A DNA stretch of 18,252 nt from DASPXY01 sp038227745 (GTDB lineage Bacteria; Planctomycetota; Planctomycetia; Gemmatales; Gemmataceae). The stretch is taken from assembly GCA_038227745.1 (NCBI GenBank), contig JBBRPS010000092.1:1-18252 (forward strand). The letters are read 5' to 3'. Each line of letters begins with the position of its first letter. The first letter of the stretch is position 1. The notes below the pieces were generated by a model, which saw nothing but the letters and a program-made list of their open reading frames with translations, was not told the origin of the DNA and ran no database searches. Made by a program: the position numbers and the translations under genes. Below, piece by piece: positions 6,329 through 14,879 of this stretch.

Positions 6329-9300
6329 ATGCCTCTCAACGTCGAATGCCCAACGTGTCGTCACCACTTCGCCGTGCCGGACAAGATGCACGGACGCGGT
6401 ATCAAGTGCCCGAAGTGCGAGACCCCCTTCACCACCCCCAACGTGGGCGGCGCGCCGCTGTCGCACCCCGACCTCTACGTCCCCGCCTCCCCTCACCCCA
6501 CGCCGGCGCCCGGCTTCTCTTCCCCCATGAACCCGGCGCTGCCGCCTGCCCTGGGGCCGATGGTGGTGCCGCCGGCCGCCGCCCCCTCCAACGGCGGCCC
6601 CTTCACCGCCACCAAGACCGCCCCCACCGCCGCCCCGCGCAGGCCCGTACGTCGGCTGACCGCGCTCGTCATGGACCTGCCCGGCTCGGTGATCCGCCAG
6701 ATGCCGGGCGAGCCGGAGGGCGTCGCCGGCCTGTCCGTGGTGGCCCTGGTCGTCGGGCTGGTCGCCTGGGGCGTGTCGGCGCTGACCGAACAGCGCGTCA
6801 TCGGCCTGGCGTGCAGTGGACTCGGCCTCCTGCTGGCCGGCGTCGCCGCCGCCGCCCTGCTCCACCGCAAGAAAAAGGGCCTGGGCCTGCCCGTGGCCGC
6901 GGCGCTGGTCAACTTGCAGGCAGGAATCTTCGCCGCGATCGCCACCTTCGGGCAGGGCGCCGGCGGCGCGAGCGAGGCGGTGGAAGGCCCGGGCAAGGCC
7001 CCCGGCGCCATCGCCGAACTGCGCAAGGCCATGCTCGACCCGGACCAGAACACCCGGCTCAAGGCGGCCTTTCAGGCTGGCGAGCTGGCGCAGGGCCTCG
7101 GAGCGAGCGTACACGAGCTGACCACCCTGCTCAAGGACAGCCAGCACACGGTGCGCGCCGCGGCGGCGGAGGCCCTCGGGCGGATCGGCCCGCACGCCCG
7201 CCTGGGTTACCCGGCCCTGCTCGAAGCCGCTCAGGACGACCCGGAAGAGTCCGTCCGCAAGAAGGCCCTGGAGGGACTCAAGAAGATCGGCCCGCCGGCG
7301 AGCGCTGACGCGGTTGTTTTCGTGGAAACGCTCAAGGACAAAAGCCCGGTGCTGCGCGCCGCCGCCGCCCAGTGCCTGCGCCTGGTCGGCAAGGAAGCGA
7401 AGATCGGGGCGCCGGCCCTGAACGACGCCCTGAAGGACCCGCAAGCCCTGGTGCGCGTCAGCGCCGCCCACGCCCTGTGGACCCTGGAGCGCCAGGAGGA
7501 GGTGTTGCAGGAACTGCTCGCGTGCCTCAAGGACCCAGAGCCGCAGGTGCGCGGCCGGGCCGCCCTGGCGCTGGCGGACATGCGCACCGCCGCCCAGGAC
7601 GCCCTCGCCCCGCTCGGCGCCGCCCTGAAGGACGACAACGCGGAGGTGCGCTTCAAGGCGGCGTACGCGCTGGCGTCCATCGGCAAGGCGGCGCGGGCGA
7701 AGACACCGCAACTCACCGAGGCCCTCAAGGACGACAACACGAAGGTGCGCCTGTACGCCGCCCAGGCGCTGTGGGACGTCGACAAGCAGCCGGGCGGCGT
7801 GCCGGTGTTCGCCGCGGCCCTTAAGGACAAGGCCGCGGACAACCGGCTGAAGGCGGCGTACGGCCTGTGGAGCATCGCCAGTACGACCCGGGAGCGCCCG
7901 CCCGTCGCCCTGCTCCCCGCCGTCGTCCCCCTGACCGAGGCCCTCGGGGACAGCGACGGCCGCGTGCGCGGGTTCGCCGCGGTGGCCCTGGGCGCGATCG
8001 GGACGGCCACCGCCGAGGCTGCGGCCGCCCTGGCGAAGGGCACCAAGGAGGCCCTGGCTCCGCTCGCGGAGGGCGCTAAACGGACCGTGCCCGCCTTGAC
8101 GAAGGGCCTCGAAGGCGCGGTCCCCGTGCTGACGAAGGGACTCAAGGATGCCGACCCCGCCTTCCGCGCCCGCGCCGCGCACGCCCTCATGGGAATCGGG
8201 GCGCCGGCCGCGGCGGCGGCCCCCGACCTGCGGCAGGCGCTCACCGACGACAGCCGCGAGGTCCGCATCTTCGCCGCCCAGGCGCTGTGGGCCGTCCAGC
8301 GCAGGCCGGCCGAGGTGGCGGAGGCCCTCCGCAAAATCCTGGACGAGGAAAAAGACGGCGTGCTCCGGGCCAAGGCGGCGTTTGCCCTGGGCATGCTCCA
8401 GGACTCGGCACGGCCGGCCGTCGCGTCCCTCAACGAGGCGCTGAAGGACGCGAACAACGCCACGCTGCGCATGACCGCGGCCCAGACGCTGGGCAAGATC
8501 GGCCCGGCCGCGCGCATCACCTACCCCACGCTGCTGGAGCTGAGCCAGAGCAAGGAGGAGGACCCGGAGGTCCGCAGGGCGGCGGCGGACGCGATGAAGA
8601 AGATCGGCCGGCCGACCAAGCAGAACGTGGCCGACCTGAAGAAGGCTCTGGCCGACGGCAACGCGCACTACAAGGCCGCCGCGGTCTTCGCCCTGTGGAT
8701 GCTGCACCAGGACGCGAAGGACGCCGTCGAGCTCCTGGGCAACGCCCTCGACGATCCCGACGAGACGGTCCGCCGCACGGCCCCGTTCGCCCTGGCGGCG
8801 ATTGGAACGGACGCCGGGGCCGCCGTGCCGGCGCTGGCCCGGGCGCTGACGAACCTGAAGGACGACGTCCTGCGCGCCCGCGCCGCCTACGCCCTGGGCG
8901 AGATCGGCGCGCCGGCGAAGGGGGCCGCCGAGGCGCTGCGCAAGGCCCTGGCCGAGGACACGGAGCCGATCGTCCGTGTCCACGCCGCCCAGGCCCTGTG
9001 GGCGATCGAGGGCAAGGGTCAAGGACTGGTCGGCGTCCTCGGCAACGTGGTCAAGACGAAGGCCCTGGACGGCGGGCTGCGCACGGCGGCCGCCGAGACG
9101 CTGGCGAAGATCGGGGCCAGGGCCGGCGCGGACGAGGAGACGGGCAAGCTCCTCGAAGCGGCGCTGCCCGATCTGGAGGAGGCGGCGCAGGACCAGGACA
9201 ACGACGCCCTCCGCGCCGCGGTGACGAGCACCCTGGGGGCCATGGGGTATCGCGGCCGCAAGGCGCTGCCGAGGCTGATGGAAATGCTCGAGGATCCCGA

Positions 9301-9916
9301 GCCGGAGATCCGCGCGGGCGCCTGTGAGGCCGTGGGCAAGATCGCCCAGGCCGAGACCCGGATGAAGAAGACCGACGTGCGGGCCAAGGTCGTCTACTCG
9401 GCGCTGCTGTTCTATAGCAAGGTCGAGCAGAACGAGCAGGTGCGCAAGGCGGCGAACGTGGCGCTGGCGCGGGTCGGCCGGCCCGGCGCGGAGGACGTGG
9501 ACGTGCTGCTGCGGGTGCTGGAGGACGAGACCGCGGCGGACTTCTTCCGCAGTTCGGCGGCGCAGGTCCTGGGCATGATCGGCGGGGAGATCAAGGGAGC
9601 GCTGAACCGCCTCACGGACATCCTGCAGAACAAGACCGGCAAACTCCCCGTGCGTACCCTGATCGCCTACACCCTCGGAGATCTCGGTCCCGACGCCGTC
9701 CCCGCGATCCCGAAGCTGGTCCAGGTGCAGAACGACAAGGACCCGGGGCTCCGCGCCGCGGTGGTCACCACGCTGGGGGAGGTCGGGCAGTACGCCCGCG
9801 GCGACGCCCGGGCAATGGTCGAGCACGCCATCCAGCGTGCCCAGGGCGATGACGACGTCGGGGTGGTGGCCGCGGCCCAGGAGGCCCAGCGGAAGCTCAA
9901 GCGGGCGCCGAAGTGA
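6329..9916 (+). CDS. Membrane-anchored zinc-ribbon / HEAT-repeat protein
   Basis: This encodes 1195 residues. The ATG at 6329 has AAGGGA at 6318-6323 and puts an MJ0042-type zinc ribbon at the very N terminus: CPTC (Cys 7, 10) and CPKC (Cys 27, 30) around HHFAVPDKMHGRGIK. A Pro-rich linker (about 35-108) is followed by three hydrophobic helices (about 133-152, 157-178, 186-207). From about 215 to the end the protein is a near-continuous array of about 24 HEAT/PBS-lyase-like repeats, each roughly 35-40 residues (for example LKDDNAEVRFKAAYALASIGKAA). HEAT arrays are protein-binding superhelical scaffolds, so it probably presents a large interaction surface next to the membrane; the partner and the side of the membrane are unknown. 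In the middle, residues 567-610 break pattern into four 11-residue units. Its last 20 bases overlap a minus-strand small ORF. Confidence 0.92.
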   Translation: MPLNVECPTCRHHFAVPDKMHGRGIKCPKCETPFTTPNVGGAPLSHPDLYVPASPHPTPAPGFSSPMNPALPPALGPMVVPPAAAPSNGGPFTATKTAPTAAPRRPVRRLTALVMDLPGSVIRQMPGEPEGVAGLSVVALVVGLVAWGVSALTEQRVIGLACSGLGLLLAGVAAAALLHRKKKGLGLPVAAALVNLQAGIFAAIATFGQGAGGASEAVEGPGKAPGAIAELRKAMLDPDQNTRLKAAFQAGELAQGLGASVHELTTLLKDSQHTVRAAAAEALGRIGPHARLGYPALLEAAQDDPEESVRKKALEGLKKIGPPASADAVVFVETLKDKSPVLRAAAAQCLRLVGKEAKIGAPALNDALKDPQALVRVSAAHALWTLERQEEVLQELLACLKDPEPQVRGRAALALADMRTAAQDALAPLGAALKDDNAEVRFKAAYALASIGKAARAKTPQLTEALKDDNTKVRLYAAQALWDVDKQPGGVPVFAAALKDKAADNRLKAAYGLWSIASTTRERPPVALLPAVVPLTEALGDSDGRVRGFAAVALGAIGTATAEAAAALAKGTKEALAPLAEGAKRTVPALTKGLEGAVPVLTKGLKDADPAFRARAAHALMGIGAPAAAAAPDLRQALTDDSREVRIFAAQALWAVQRRPAEVAEALRKILDEEKDGVLRAKAAFALGMLQDSARPAVASLNEALKDANNATLRMTAAQTLGKIGPAARITYPTLLELSQSKEEDPEVRRAAADAMKKIGRPTKQNVADLKKALADGNAHYKAAAVFALWMLHQDAKDAVELLGNALDDPDETVRRTAPFALAAIGTDAGAAVPALARALTNLKDDVLRARAAYALGEIGAPAKGAAEALRKALAEDTEPIVRVHAAQALWAIEGKGQGLVGVLGNVVKTKALDGGLRTAAAETLAKIGARAGADEETGKLLEAALPDLEEAAQDQDNDALRAAVTSTLGAMGYRGRKALPRLMEMLEDPEPEIRAGACEAVGKIAQAETRMKKTDVRAKVVYSALLFYSKVEQNEQVRKAANVALARVGRPGAEDVDVLLRVLEDETAADFFRSSAAQVLGMIGGEIKGALNRLTDILQNKTGKLPVRTLIAYTLGDLGPDAVPAIPKLVQVQNDKDPGLRAAVVTTLGEVGQYARGDARAMVEHAIQRAQGDDDVGVVAAAQEAQRKLKRAPK
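8027..8158 (+). repeat. Four tandem 33-bp coding units (11-residue repeats) inside the HEAT array
   Basis: The translation reads ALAKGTKEALA, PLAEGAKRTVP, ALTKGLEGAVP, VLTKGLKDADP: four consecutive 11-residue units with [AP/V]L[AT][KE]G at the front. This differs from the flanking HEAT units and suggests local expansion of one helix. Confidence 0.7.
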
Positions 9917-10118
9917 ACCGCGGGCGGCGGCCGGCGGTCGTCGCCTGCAGCCGGCTCATCGTCAGCGGCGTGGTCTTGAGCAGCGACACCAGCCTGCGCT
10001 CGACCATCTGGGCCGGGGTCAGGCCGTCGCGCACGTCCGCCACCATCACCTCCTCCATGCCCGCGGCGCTCTGGAACACGTCCTTGTTCGCCTCAAATCG
10101 GTTCGTGTCATCGTTCAT
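9897..10118 (-). CDS. Small hypothetical protein (73 aa)
   Basis: The ATG at 10118 is preceded by a strong AAGGAG (10125-10130 on the plus strand as CTCCTT), six bases away, which favours this start over one seven codons upstream. The product starts MNDDTNRFEANKDVFQSAAG and continues VRDGLTPAQMVERRLVSLL; it is hydrophilic, without a signal peptide, and ends in a basic segment (AGRRPRFTSAPA). The middle (EEVMVADVRDGLTPAQMVERRL) looks helical. The 3' end overlaps the HEAT gene's end by 20 bases in opposite orientation. I recognise no family; the strong ribosome-binding site and non-random composition are the case for it being real. Confidence 0.6.
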   Translation of the reverse strand: MNDDTNRFEANKDVFQSAAGMEEVMVADVRDGLTPAQMVERRLVSLLKTTPLTMSRLQATTAGRRPRFTSAPA

Positions 10119-10494
10119 CGGAAACTCCTTGTTGGTCAACGGTGCCCTAGCCTGGCAGCGGAGTAGTTCGCAAAGCCGATGCCAAGGGGGAAGCGGCTTT
10201 GATGAAGTGTTCTCAGTGTATTAAAATGTTCACCCTTCAGGCCTGGGACGCAGCAGCCTTGCGCAGGCGAAGTAGCACGCTCCGCCGGCAGGAGGTCGGG
10301 ACCGGAAGGAAGCCGAGCGATTGCCGAATTCCCCAGGAAACGAACGGAACAGCTGGGCGCGCCGGGGAGAGGAGGGGCGATGGCTGGAAAATCGTCTCGG
10401 CTGTGGAGATAGGATTCTTCGAGGGTTCGGCTCCACAGGGATGATATCCCACGGCGCCGAGTTTACCGCTTTTTGGGCAATTGCCGGCGCCCGA
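10119..10494. other. Intergenic region, no gene recognised
   Basis: These 376 bases lie between two minus-strand genes. There is a locally AT-rich patch around 10200-10240 (ATTAAAATG) that could hold the promoter of the 73-residue ORF, but I could not fix a -35/-10 pair. GGGAT/ATCCC at 10439-10451 is a small dyad. Short open frames on both strands (for example 10199-10444 plus and 10237-10452 minus) show no ribosome-binding site or family resemblance. Confidence 0.5.
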
Positions 10495-11757
10495 CTAGGA
10501 AGCGCGATGCGCAGCCGGCACGGTCCCGGGAAGCCCCAGGCGCCGCAGACCGGCTTCAACGCAGGGGAGGGCGTGGAACACTCCCCGGACGCGGTTGTCC
10601 ACGAGGGAGTTGTCGAGGGCCAGCACGGCAGCCCCCGCGTCGATGCCGACCATGTCGCGGGCAACCCAGTTGTGGTCGGCGTTGACGTTGCTCAGGCCGT
10701 AACGGCCGCACGGCCGCAACTCGTCGTCCCGCTCGGCGTGGCCAATGTTTTCGAGGACCGCGTCGGGGACGTGCTCCACCGAGGCAAGGGCGGCGGTCAG
10801 GTGGGCGGTCCCATCGAAAGGCCCGGCCGGGGCGTAGCAGCGGTAGGCGTAGCCCGCGGGCGGCTCGGCAGGACCGTCGCCGGCCGACAGGCCCCAGTAA
10901 CGCCGGTAGGTGGCATGCAGGGCGGCGGCCTCGGCGCAGGCGCGGCGATTGGCTTCGGCAGCCAGCCGGGCCTCGGCATGCAGGTCGAACCCGTGGGGCG
11001 CCGGCCGGGCGCGCAGGTCGAGGAGGTCGAGGCCGTACTGGAAAACGAACAGTCCCAGGTCGGCGTTGTTGAAGCGCAGGCCGGCGACCGAGCCGTAAAA
11101 CGGCCCGAGCCGTTGCCACGCGGAGGTCGAGAGCGCGCGGCCATCCGCGGCGCCGGCGGCCAGCACGTACATGAACACCGTCTCGCCGTTGAGCCGGTCC
11201 CAGGAGCAGTCGAGGAAGCGACCCGTCCGGTCCTGCCCGTGGCGCAGCAGGCCCTTCGAGCCGGCGAGGTCGGGGGCGGTCCAGTAGTGCCAGTCCACAC
11301 GCGCGTACAGGTCGTCGGCGCGCCGGCGCAGCCGGCCTTCTTGCAAGAACTCCGCGGCCCAGAGCGCCCCGGCGACGAGCCACGCGGAATCGACCGTGCT
11401 CAGGTGGTCGGACCCGTGAGCGGCGCCGGTGGCGGAGTCGAGGAAGTGGGGCATGATGCCGCGGTCGTGCGGCAGGCGCTGCAGGGCCGTCTCGACGCCG
11501 GCGCGGATGCGCGCGGCGGCGTCGGCGGCGCAGAGGAGACGGTAGGGCGGCGCCGAGGCGAGGGCGAGGGCGATGAAGCCCATGCCGGTGGCGGCGGTGC
11601 TGCACAGGCCGTGCGCGCGGCGCGGACCGTGGTTGCTCTGGCGGTCCAGGACGAGGCCGCCGGGGAGCTGGTTGTCAAGGAAATAGCGCAGCGCCTGGCG
11701 CTGAAGCCGGAGCAGCGCGCGGCGCTGCACAGGCGTCAGGTAGGCCGTCCCTGGCAT
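10495..11757 (-). CDS. Glycoamylase-like (GH144/COG5368-type) protein
   Basis: This encodes 420 residues from ATG at 11757, with GAGGG about 9 bases upstream. A longer frame to 11943 is rejected because its extra N terminus is translated from a dispersed repeat. The protein resembles the glycoamylase-like family (Pfam Glycoamylase; relatives include GH144 endo-beta-1,2-glucanases): an alpha/alpha-barrel start QRQALRYFLDNQLPGGLVLDR (21-39), STAATGMGFIALALA (53-67), STVDSAWLVAGAL (120-132), W159 and W186, and a C-terminal GRYGLSNVNADHNWVARD then VGIDAGAAVLALDN (351-383). No signal peptide is seen, whereas many relatives are exported, so a cytoplasmic role is possible. Substrate is unknown and catalytic residues are not assigned. 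It lies downstream of the surface-protein gene, separated by the composite inverted repeat. Confidence 0.75.
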   Translation of the reverse strand: MPGTAYLTPVQRRALLRLQRQALRYFLDNQLPGGLVLDRQSNHGPRRAHGLCSTAATGMGFIALALASAPPYRLLCAADAAARIRAGVETALQRLPHDRGIMPHFLDSATGAAHGSDHLSTVDSAWLVAGALWAAEFLQEGRLRRRADDLYARVDWHYWTAPDLAGSKGLLRHGQDRTGRFLDCSWDRLNGETVFMYVLAAGAADGRALSTSAWQRLGPFYGSVAGLRFNNADLGLFVFQYGLDLLDLRARPAPHGFDLHAEARLAAEANRRACAEAAALHATYRRYWGLSAGDGPAEPPAGYAYRCYAPAGPFDGTAHLTAALASVEHVPDAVLENIGHAERDDELRPCGRYGLSNVNADHNWVARDMVGIDAGAAVLALDNSLVDNRVRGVFHALPCVEAGLRRLGLPGTVPAAHRAS

Positions 11758-11874
11758 GGTCCTACCCTCTTTCTCTGTTCCGGGGGCGCCCGTCGAGACT
11801 TCGGCCCTGAAGTCTCGACGGATCCGAGCGCCTCTCTGCGTCAGTCTAGCACAGGCGCCGGTGAGAAAAAGGCG

Positions 11875-12013
11875 AACCACGAAATACACGAAAAACACGA
11901 AAAAAGACAGAAGAGAGAAGAGAGAAAGCCCACGGGTTGCCACCCGTGGGCTTGAATCCCTCTCTCTTCTGTTCTTCTGTCTTTTTTTCGTGTCTTTCGT
12001 GTCTTTCGTGGTT
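11875..12013. repeat. Composite inverted repeat: imperfect ~50-bp arms around a CCCACGGGT hairpin
   Basis: The left arm (11875-11924, starting AACCACGAAATACACG) and the right arm (about 11960-12013, ending TCGTGTCTTTCGTGGTT) are complementary with a few mismatches and a short indel. The centre is a perfect hairpin (11926-11953) of the family also found at 17137-17164. It lies directly after the stop of 12020-14689 and before 10495-11757, so it probably ends the surface-protein transcript. The arm itself is built of short ACACGAAA units. No transposase is nearby. It may be a miniature, non-autonomous element or a dispersed repeat. Confidence 0.75.
11926..11953. repeat. Hairpin, dispersed family copy 1
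   Basis: AAGCCCACGGGT / ACCCGTGGGCTT form a 12-bp perfect stem with a TGCC loop. All 28 bases are identical to the copy at 17137-17164. Confidence 0.8.
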
Positions 12014-12019
12014 TCCCTC

Positions 12020-14689
12020 TTACGCCACGGTCACTTTGAAGGTGGTATCGACGGTGGCCCCCTTCTGGTCGGTGGCCCGGACGGTGAGCGTCGTCGTGCC
12101 AGCCTGCCTGGCCTGGAGAGTGAGGCGGTTGTTGTTGACGCTCGTCGTCACCACCTGCGGGTTGGTGTTGCCGACCACGGAATACGTCAGGAAGTCGCCC
12201 CGGCTGGCGATCGTGGCGCTGCTGACCAGGGCGTAGTTCGCCGCGCTGGTGTCCGCCGGGAAGTTGGTCCCGCTGTAATTCTGCAGCGGGATCTCGGAGA
12301 ACACCCCCTGCCCCGCCGGCCCCTTTTCCGACGCGGGCAGGGCCGGCCCCTGGCTCTCGTCCTTCGTCGGGATGGCGGCGAGGGCATCGACCACCTGCTG
12401 GTCGGCCGCGCTCACCACCTTGCCGAAGACCGTGAAGCCGCCGTTCTGGTTGTTCAGGTTCCCCGAGTTGTCCCCCAGGTTGAAGAAGAACTGGTCGGTG
12501 GCGCTGTTGGGGTCAGTGCCCAGCTTGGCCATGGCGAGCGTGCCGCGCAAGTTGGACCGATTCGTCGGGTCGGGCTCGTTCTGCACGGCGGGGTCCGTCG
12601 CGATCGGGTCGAGGCGCGACGGGTTGGTGTTGAACGTGAAGCCGCCGCTCTGCAGCACGAACGGCGTCCCGCCCGGCAGCTTCGCCGAGCGGTGGAAAAT
12701 CGACTCGGTGTAGCGGCCGCTCGTCACGTAATTCAGGAAATTGGCGACCGTACGCGGCGCCTGCTTGTCGAACAGCTCGACGTTCACCGCCCCGGACGAC
12801 GTATTCAGGCGCAGCATCGTGTCGGTGATGTCCGGGTCGGTGAAGTTGCCGGCCAGGTCGATTGTCTGGCTGGCGTTCCGCGCCAGCGACCGATCGCCGA
12901 TCGGGCTGCTCGCCGTGGGCGTCCCGTTGGTGGGAGTCGTCGCGGTGCGCGCGATCATCTGATTGGCCTGGCTGGAGTTGCCGGCCGTGTCCGTCGCCTT
13001 GACCGTGAAGGTGTTGGCGCCGGCCGTCAGGGTGACGCCGCTGAACGTGAAGTTGCCCGAGGCGTCCGCGGTCGTGTTGGCGTTCGTCTGGACCAGCTGG
13101 ACCGCGGTGTTCGGGTCGGTCTTGCCGGTCAGCGTCACGGTGGCCAGGGTGGTCTGGTGATCGCCCTTGGTGCCGGTGTCCGAGGCGGAGTCGAGGTCGA
13201 AGTTCGGCTGGGCGGGCGGCGTCGTGTCGAGCGTGAACGTCAGGTCGAAGACGGCCGAGGCGTTGTTGCTGTTGTCCTGCGCCTGCAGGTGCAGAGTGCG
13301 GGCTCCGTCGGCCAGCGCCATGCCGCCGTTGATCTGCATCAGCGTGGCGCTGGTGAGGGTGAACGTCTTGTCGGATTGGAGGTTGCTCAGGACGTTGGTG
13401 AAGTTGGCCGGCTGGGTGCTGTCCAGGCCCGCGGTGAAGCGGGTGACCGTGCCGCTCTCGGTGAGGCTGCCCTTGACCGTTGGGTCGGACGTGATCTTGT
13501 CCGTGCTGCTCGCGCCGGTGTCGTTGGCGAGCTGCGCGGCGATCGTCGGCGGCGTGGTGTCGGGCGGGGTGCCGAAGCTGACCCGGCCGACGAGGTCGTT
13601 GAAGTCCTGGTCGCCGCCGTTGAAGGAGTCCTCGAAGGCGAAGTCGGTATCCGAGAGCCAGCGCAGGTGCGGGAGGCCGTCCGGGTTGGCCGCCGCGAAC
13701 GAGAAGTAAGTGAACGGCCCGGCGCCGCCGAAGATCGGGTCCGTCGGCCGGTCGTCTGGGTTGCGGCTGAGGGCGTCCGCCGTGCTGCCGTTCGCCACGA
13801 GGTAGAGCCCGTAGACGGCGCCATCGGGCAGGTTGACCGTGGACGTCGCCCCGGGACCCTGGCCGCTGGCGAAGAGAACCTGGCGCGTGGAGCTGGACAG
13901 TGCGGCGCGGCTGTAACCGGGATCGCCGGGGTTAAGGCCGCCGATGCTGCCCGAGGCGTTGTCGGCGATGAAGAGGCCCAGCTCGTTGTTATAGACGGCG
14001 TCGCGCGACAGCCAGCTGAACGTGGTCGCGTTCGTCCGCCCGGCCGGCCCCGGGACGCGGACGCTGTTCGTCCCCTCCCGGCTGACCGTGAACACCATGT
14101 CGTTGAAGTCCTTGTCCCCGCCGCCTTCGAGGTCCTCCCAGGAGAACTGCATGGTGCCCGTCGAGGGCGCGCTGTCCTGCACGTGGTCGAAGTGGTCGGG
14201 GTTCGCTCCGCTGACGGAGAAGAAGACGAGCGGGCCTGCGCCGTCGTTCGAGTCCGACGGGTTGTTCAGGCGCGCATCGACCGTCGAGGTGTTCTGTACG
14301 AGGAAGAAGGCGAGTTGCTGGCCCGCCGCGAAGTTCACGATCGCCGAGGCGCCCGCATCCTGGCCGGAGTGGAACAGGATCTGGCCGCCGCGCAGGGCCG
14401 CGCCCGCGTAACCGGGGTCGGTCGGCAGCATGCCGTTGACCCGACCGTCGGTGTCCTGGACCGCGTAGACGCCGATCTCGTCGTTGAAGACGCCGCCGTG
14501 GGCCGTCAGGTTGAAGCTGAGCCGCGTCTGGTCCCCGGTGTTGCCCGGCGCACTGAACAGGTGATTCGCCAGGACGAGGCGCGGTTCGAGTTCCTCAACT
14601 CGCAACGCGACCCTTCCCCGGCGCGTCCCGGGGCGGTGTTGGGTGGGTTGGGGGCGGCGGTTTTCGCGTCGGGAGAGCCAGCTGAACAT
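12020..14689 (-). CDS. LEPR-signal surface protein with two DUF4114 domains, Ig-like repeats and a cyclophilin domain
   Basis: This encodes 889 residues. The basic N terminus followed by VEELEPRLVLAN (31-42) is a planctomycete LEPR-type export signal. Two DUF4114-like domains end in DFNDMVF (194-200) and DFNDLVG (362-368), each built from NDEIGVY/NNELGLF, DPGY and AFFLVQN/GLYLVAN blocks. Two DTTPP-linked Ig-like domains follow (about 377-487 and 488-575). A cyclophilin-type peptidyl-prolyl isomerase domain spans about 625-775, with NVELFDKQAPRTVANFLNY, IFHRSA (catalytic-type Arg 667), FVLQSGGF and SATDQFFFNLGDN. A final Ig-like beta domain (about 825-889) ends in TFKVTVA. It is predicted extracellular. 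The cyclophilin motif has LQSGGF where typical enzymes have QGGD, so activity is uncertain. No strong ribosome-binding site precedes the ATG; AAGAGA about 12 bases upstream is the best candidate. Confidence 0.9.
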   Translation of the reverse strand: MFSWLSRRENRRPQPTQHRPGTRRGRVALRVEELEPRLVLANHLFSAPGNTGDQTRLSFNLTAHGGVFNDEIGVYAVQDTDGRVNGMLPTDPGYAGAALRGGQILFHSGQDAGASAIVNFAAGQQLAFFLVQNTSTVDARLNNPSDSNDGAGPLVFFSVSGANPDHFDHVQDSAPSTGTMQFSWEDLEGGGDKDFNDMVFTVSREGTNSVRVPGPAGRTNATTFSWLSRDAVYNNELGLFIADNASGSIGGLNPGDPGYSRAALSSSTRQVLFASGQGPGATSTVNLPDGAVYGLYLVANGSTADALSRNPDDRPTDPIFGGAGPFTYFSFAAANPDGLPHLRWLSDTDFAFEDSFNGGDQDFNDLVGRVSFGTPPDTTPPTIAAQLANDTGASSTDKITSDPTVKGSLTESGTVTRFTAGLDSTQPANFTNVLSNLQSDKTFTLTSATLMQINGGMALADGARTLHLQAQDNSNNASAVFDLTFTLDTTPPAQPNFDLDSASDTGTKGDHQTTLATVTLTGKTDPNTAVQLVQTNANTTADASGNFTFSGVTLTAGANTFTVKATDTAGNSSQANQMIARTATTPTNGTPTASSPIGDRSLARNASQTIDLAGNFTDPDITDTMLRLNTSSGAVNVELFDKQAPRTVANFLNYVTSGRYTESIFHRSAKLPGGTPFVLQSGGFTFNTNPSRLDPIATDPAVQNEPDPTNRSNLRGTLAMAKLGTDPNSATDQFFFNLGDNSGNLNNQNGGFTVFGKVVSAADQQVVDALAAIPTKDESQGPALPASEKGPAGQGVFSEIPLQNYSGTNFPADTSAANYALVSSATIASRGDFLTYSVVGNTNPQVVTTSVNNNRLTLQARQAGTTTLTVRATDQKGATVDTTFKVTVA

Positions 14690-14879
14690 GGTAAACTCGA
14701 TCTCTTGGGATAAGTCTTCCCCGGGCGCCTGCCTTGCCCTGGAGGCATCATTTTACCTGCGCACGGGACGGCGCCAAGGAGCATCGACCGGCAGAACGGC
14801 GGCGACCCAGAGATTCTCTCCGTCAAACTGCTCCCCGCCGGCGCAAGACCACCGCATAGACCGGATGTTCGCTCCAGAA

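Noticed and set aside
5081..9826. A 1581-codon open frame on the minus strand, opposite the HEAT gene and reaching into the repeat-protein gene
   Set aside because: It is antisense to a clear HEAT array and shows only Arg/Gly/Leu/Gln-rich low-complexity translation, as expected when GC-rich codons are read backwards.
10199..10444. An 81-codon plus-strand frame in the 10119-10494 gap
   Set aside because: No convincing ribosome-binding site, no family resemblance, and low-quality composition.
11758..11943. N-terminal extension of the glycoamylase-like protein with a hydrophobic, signal-like start
   Set aside because: The hydrophobic stretch (LLSFFVFFVYFVV) is translated from the dispersed ACACGAAA repeat, so it is unlikely to be a real signal peptide. 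ATG at 11757 has a ribosome-binding site.
10321..11955. A 544-codon plus-strand frame opposite the glycoamylase-like gene
   Set aside because: It has no ribosome-binding site, a biased Gly/Val/Arg composition, and ends in translated repeat sequence.
11756..14713. A 985-codon plus-strand open frame across the surface-protein gene
   Set aside because: It runs through the composite repeat, has no ribosome-binding site, and its translation is Arg/Val/Gly-rich shadow of the minus-strand gene with recognisable domains.
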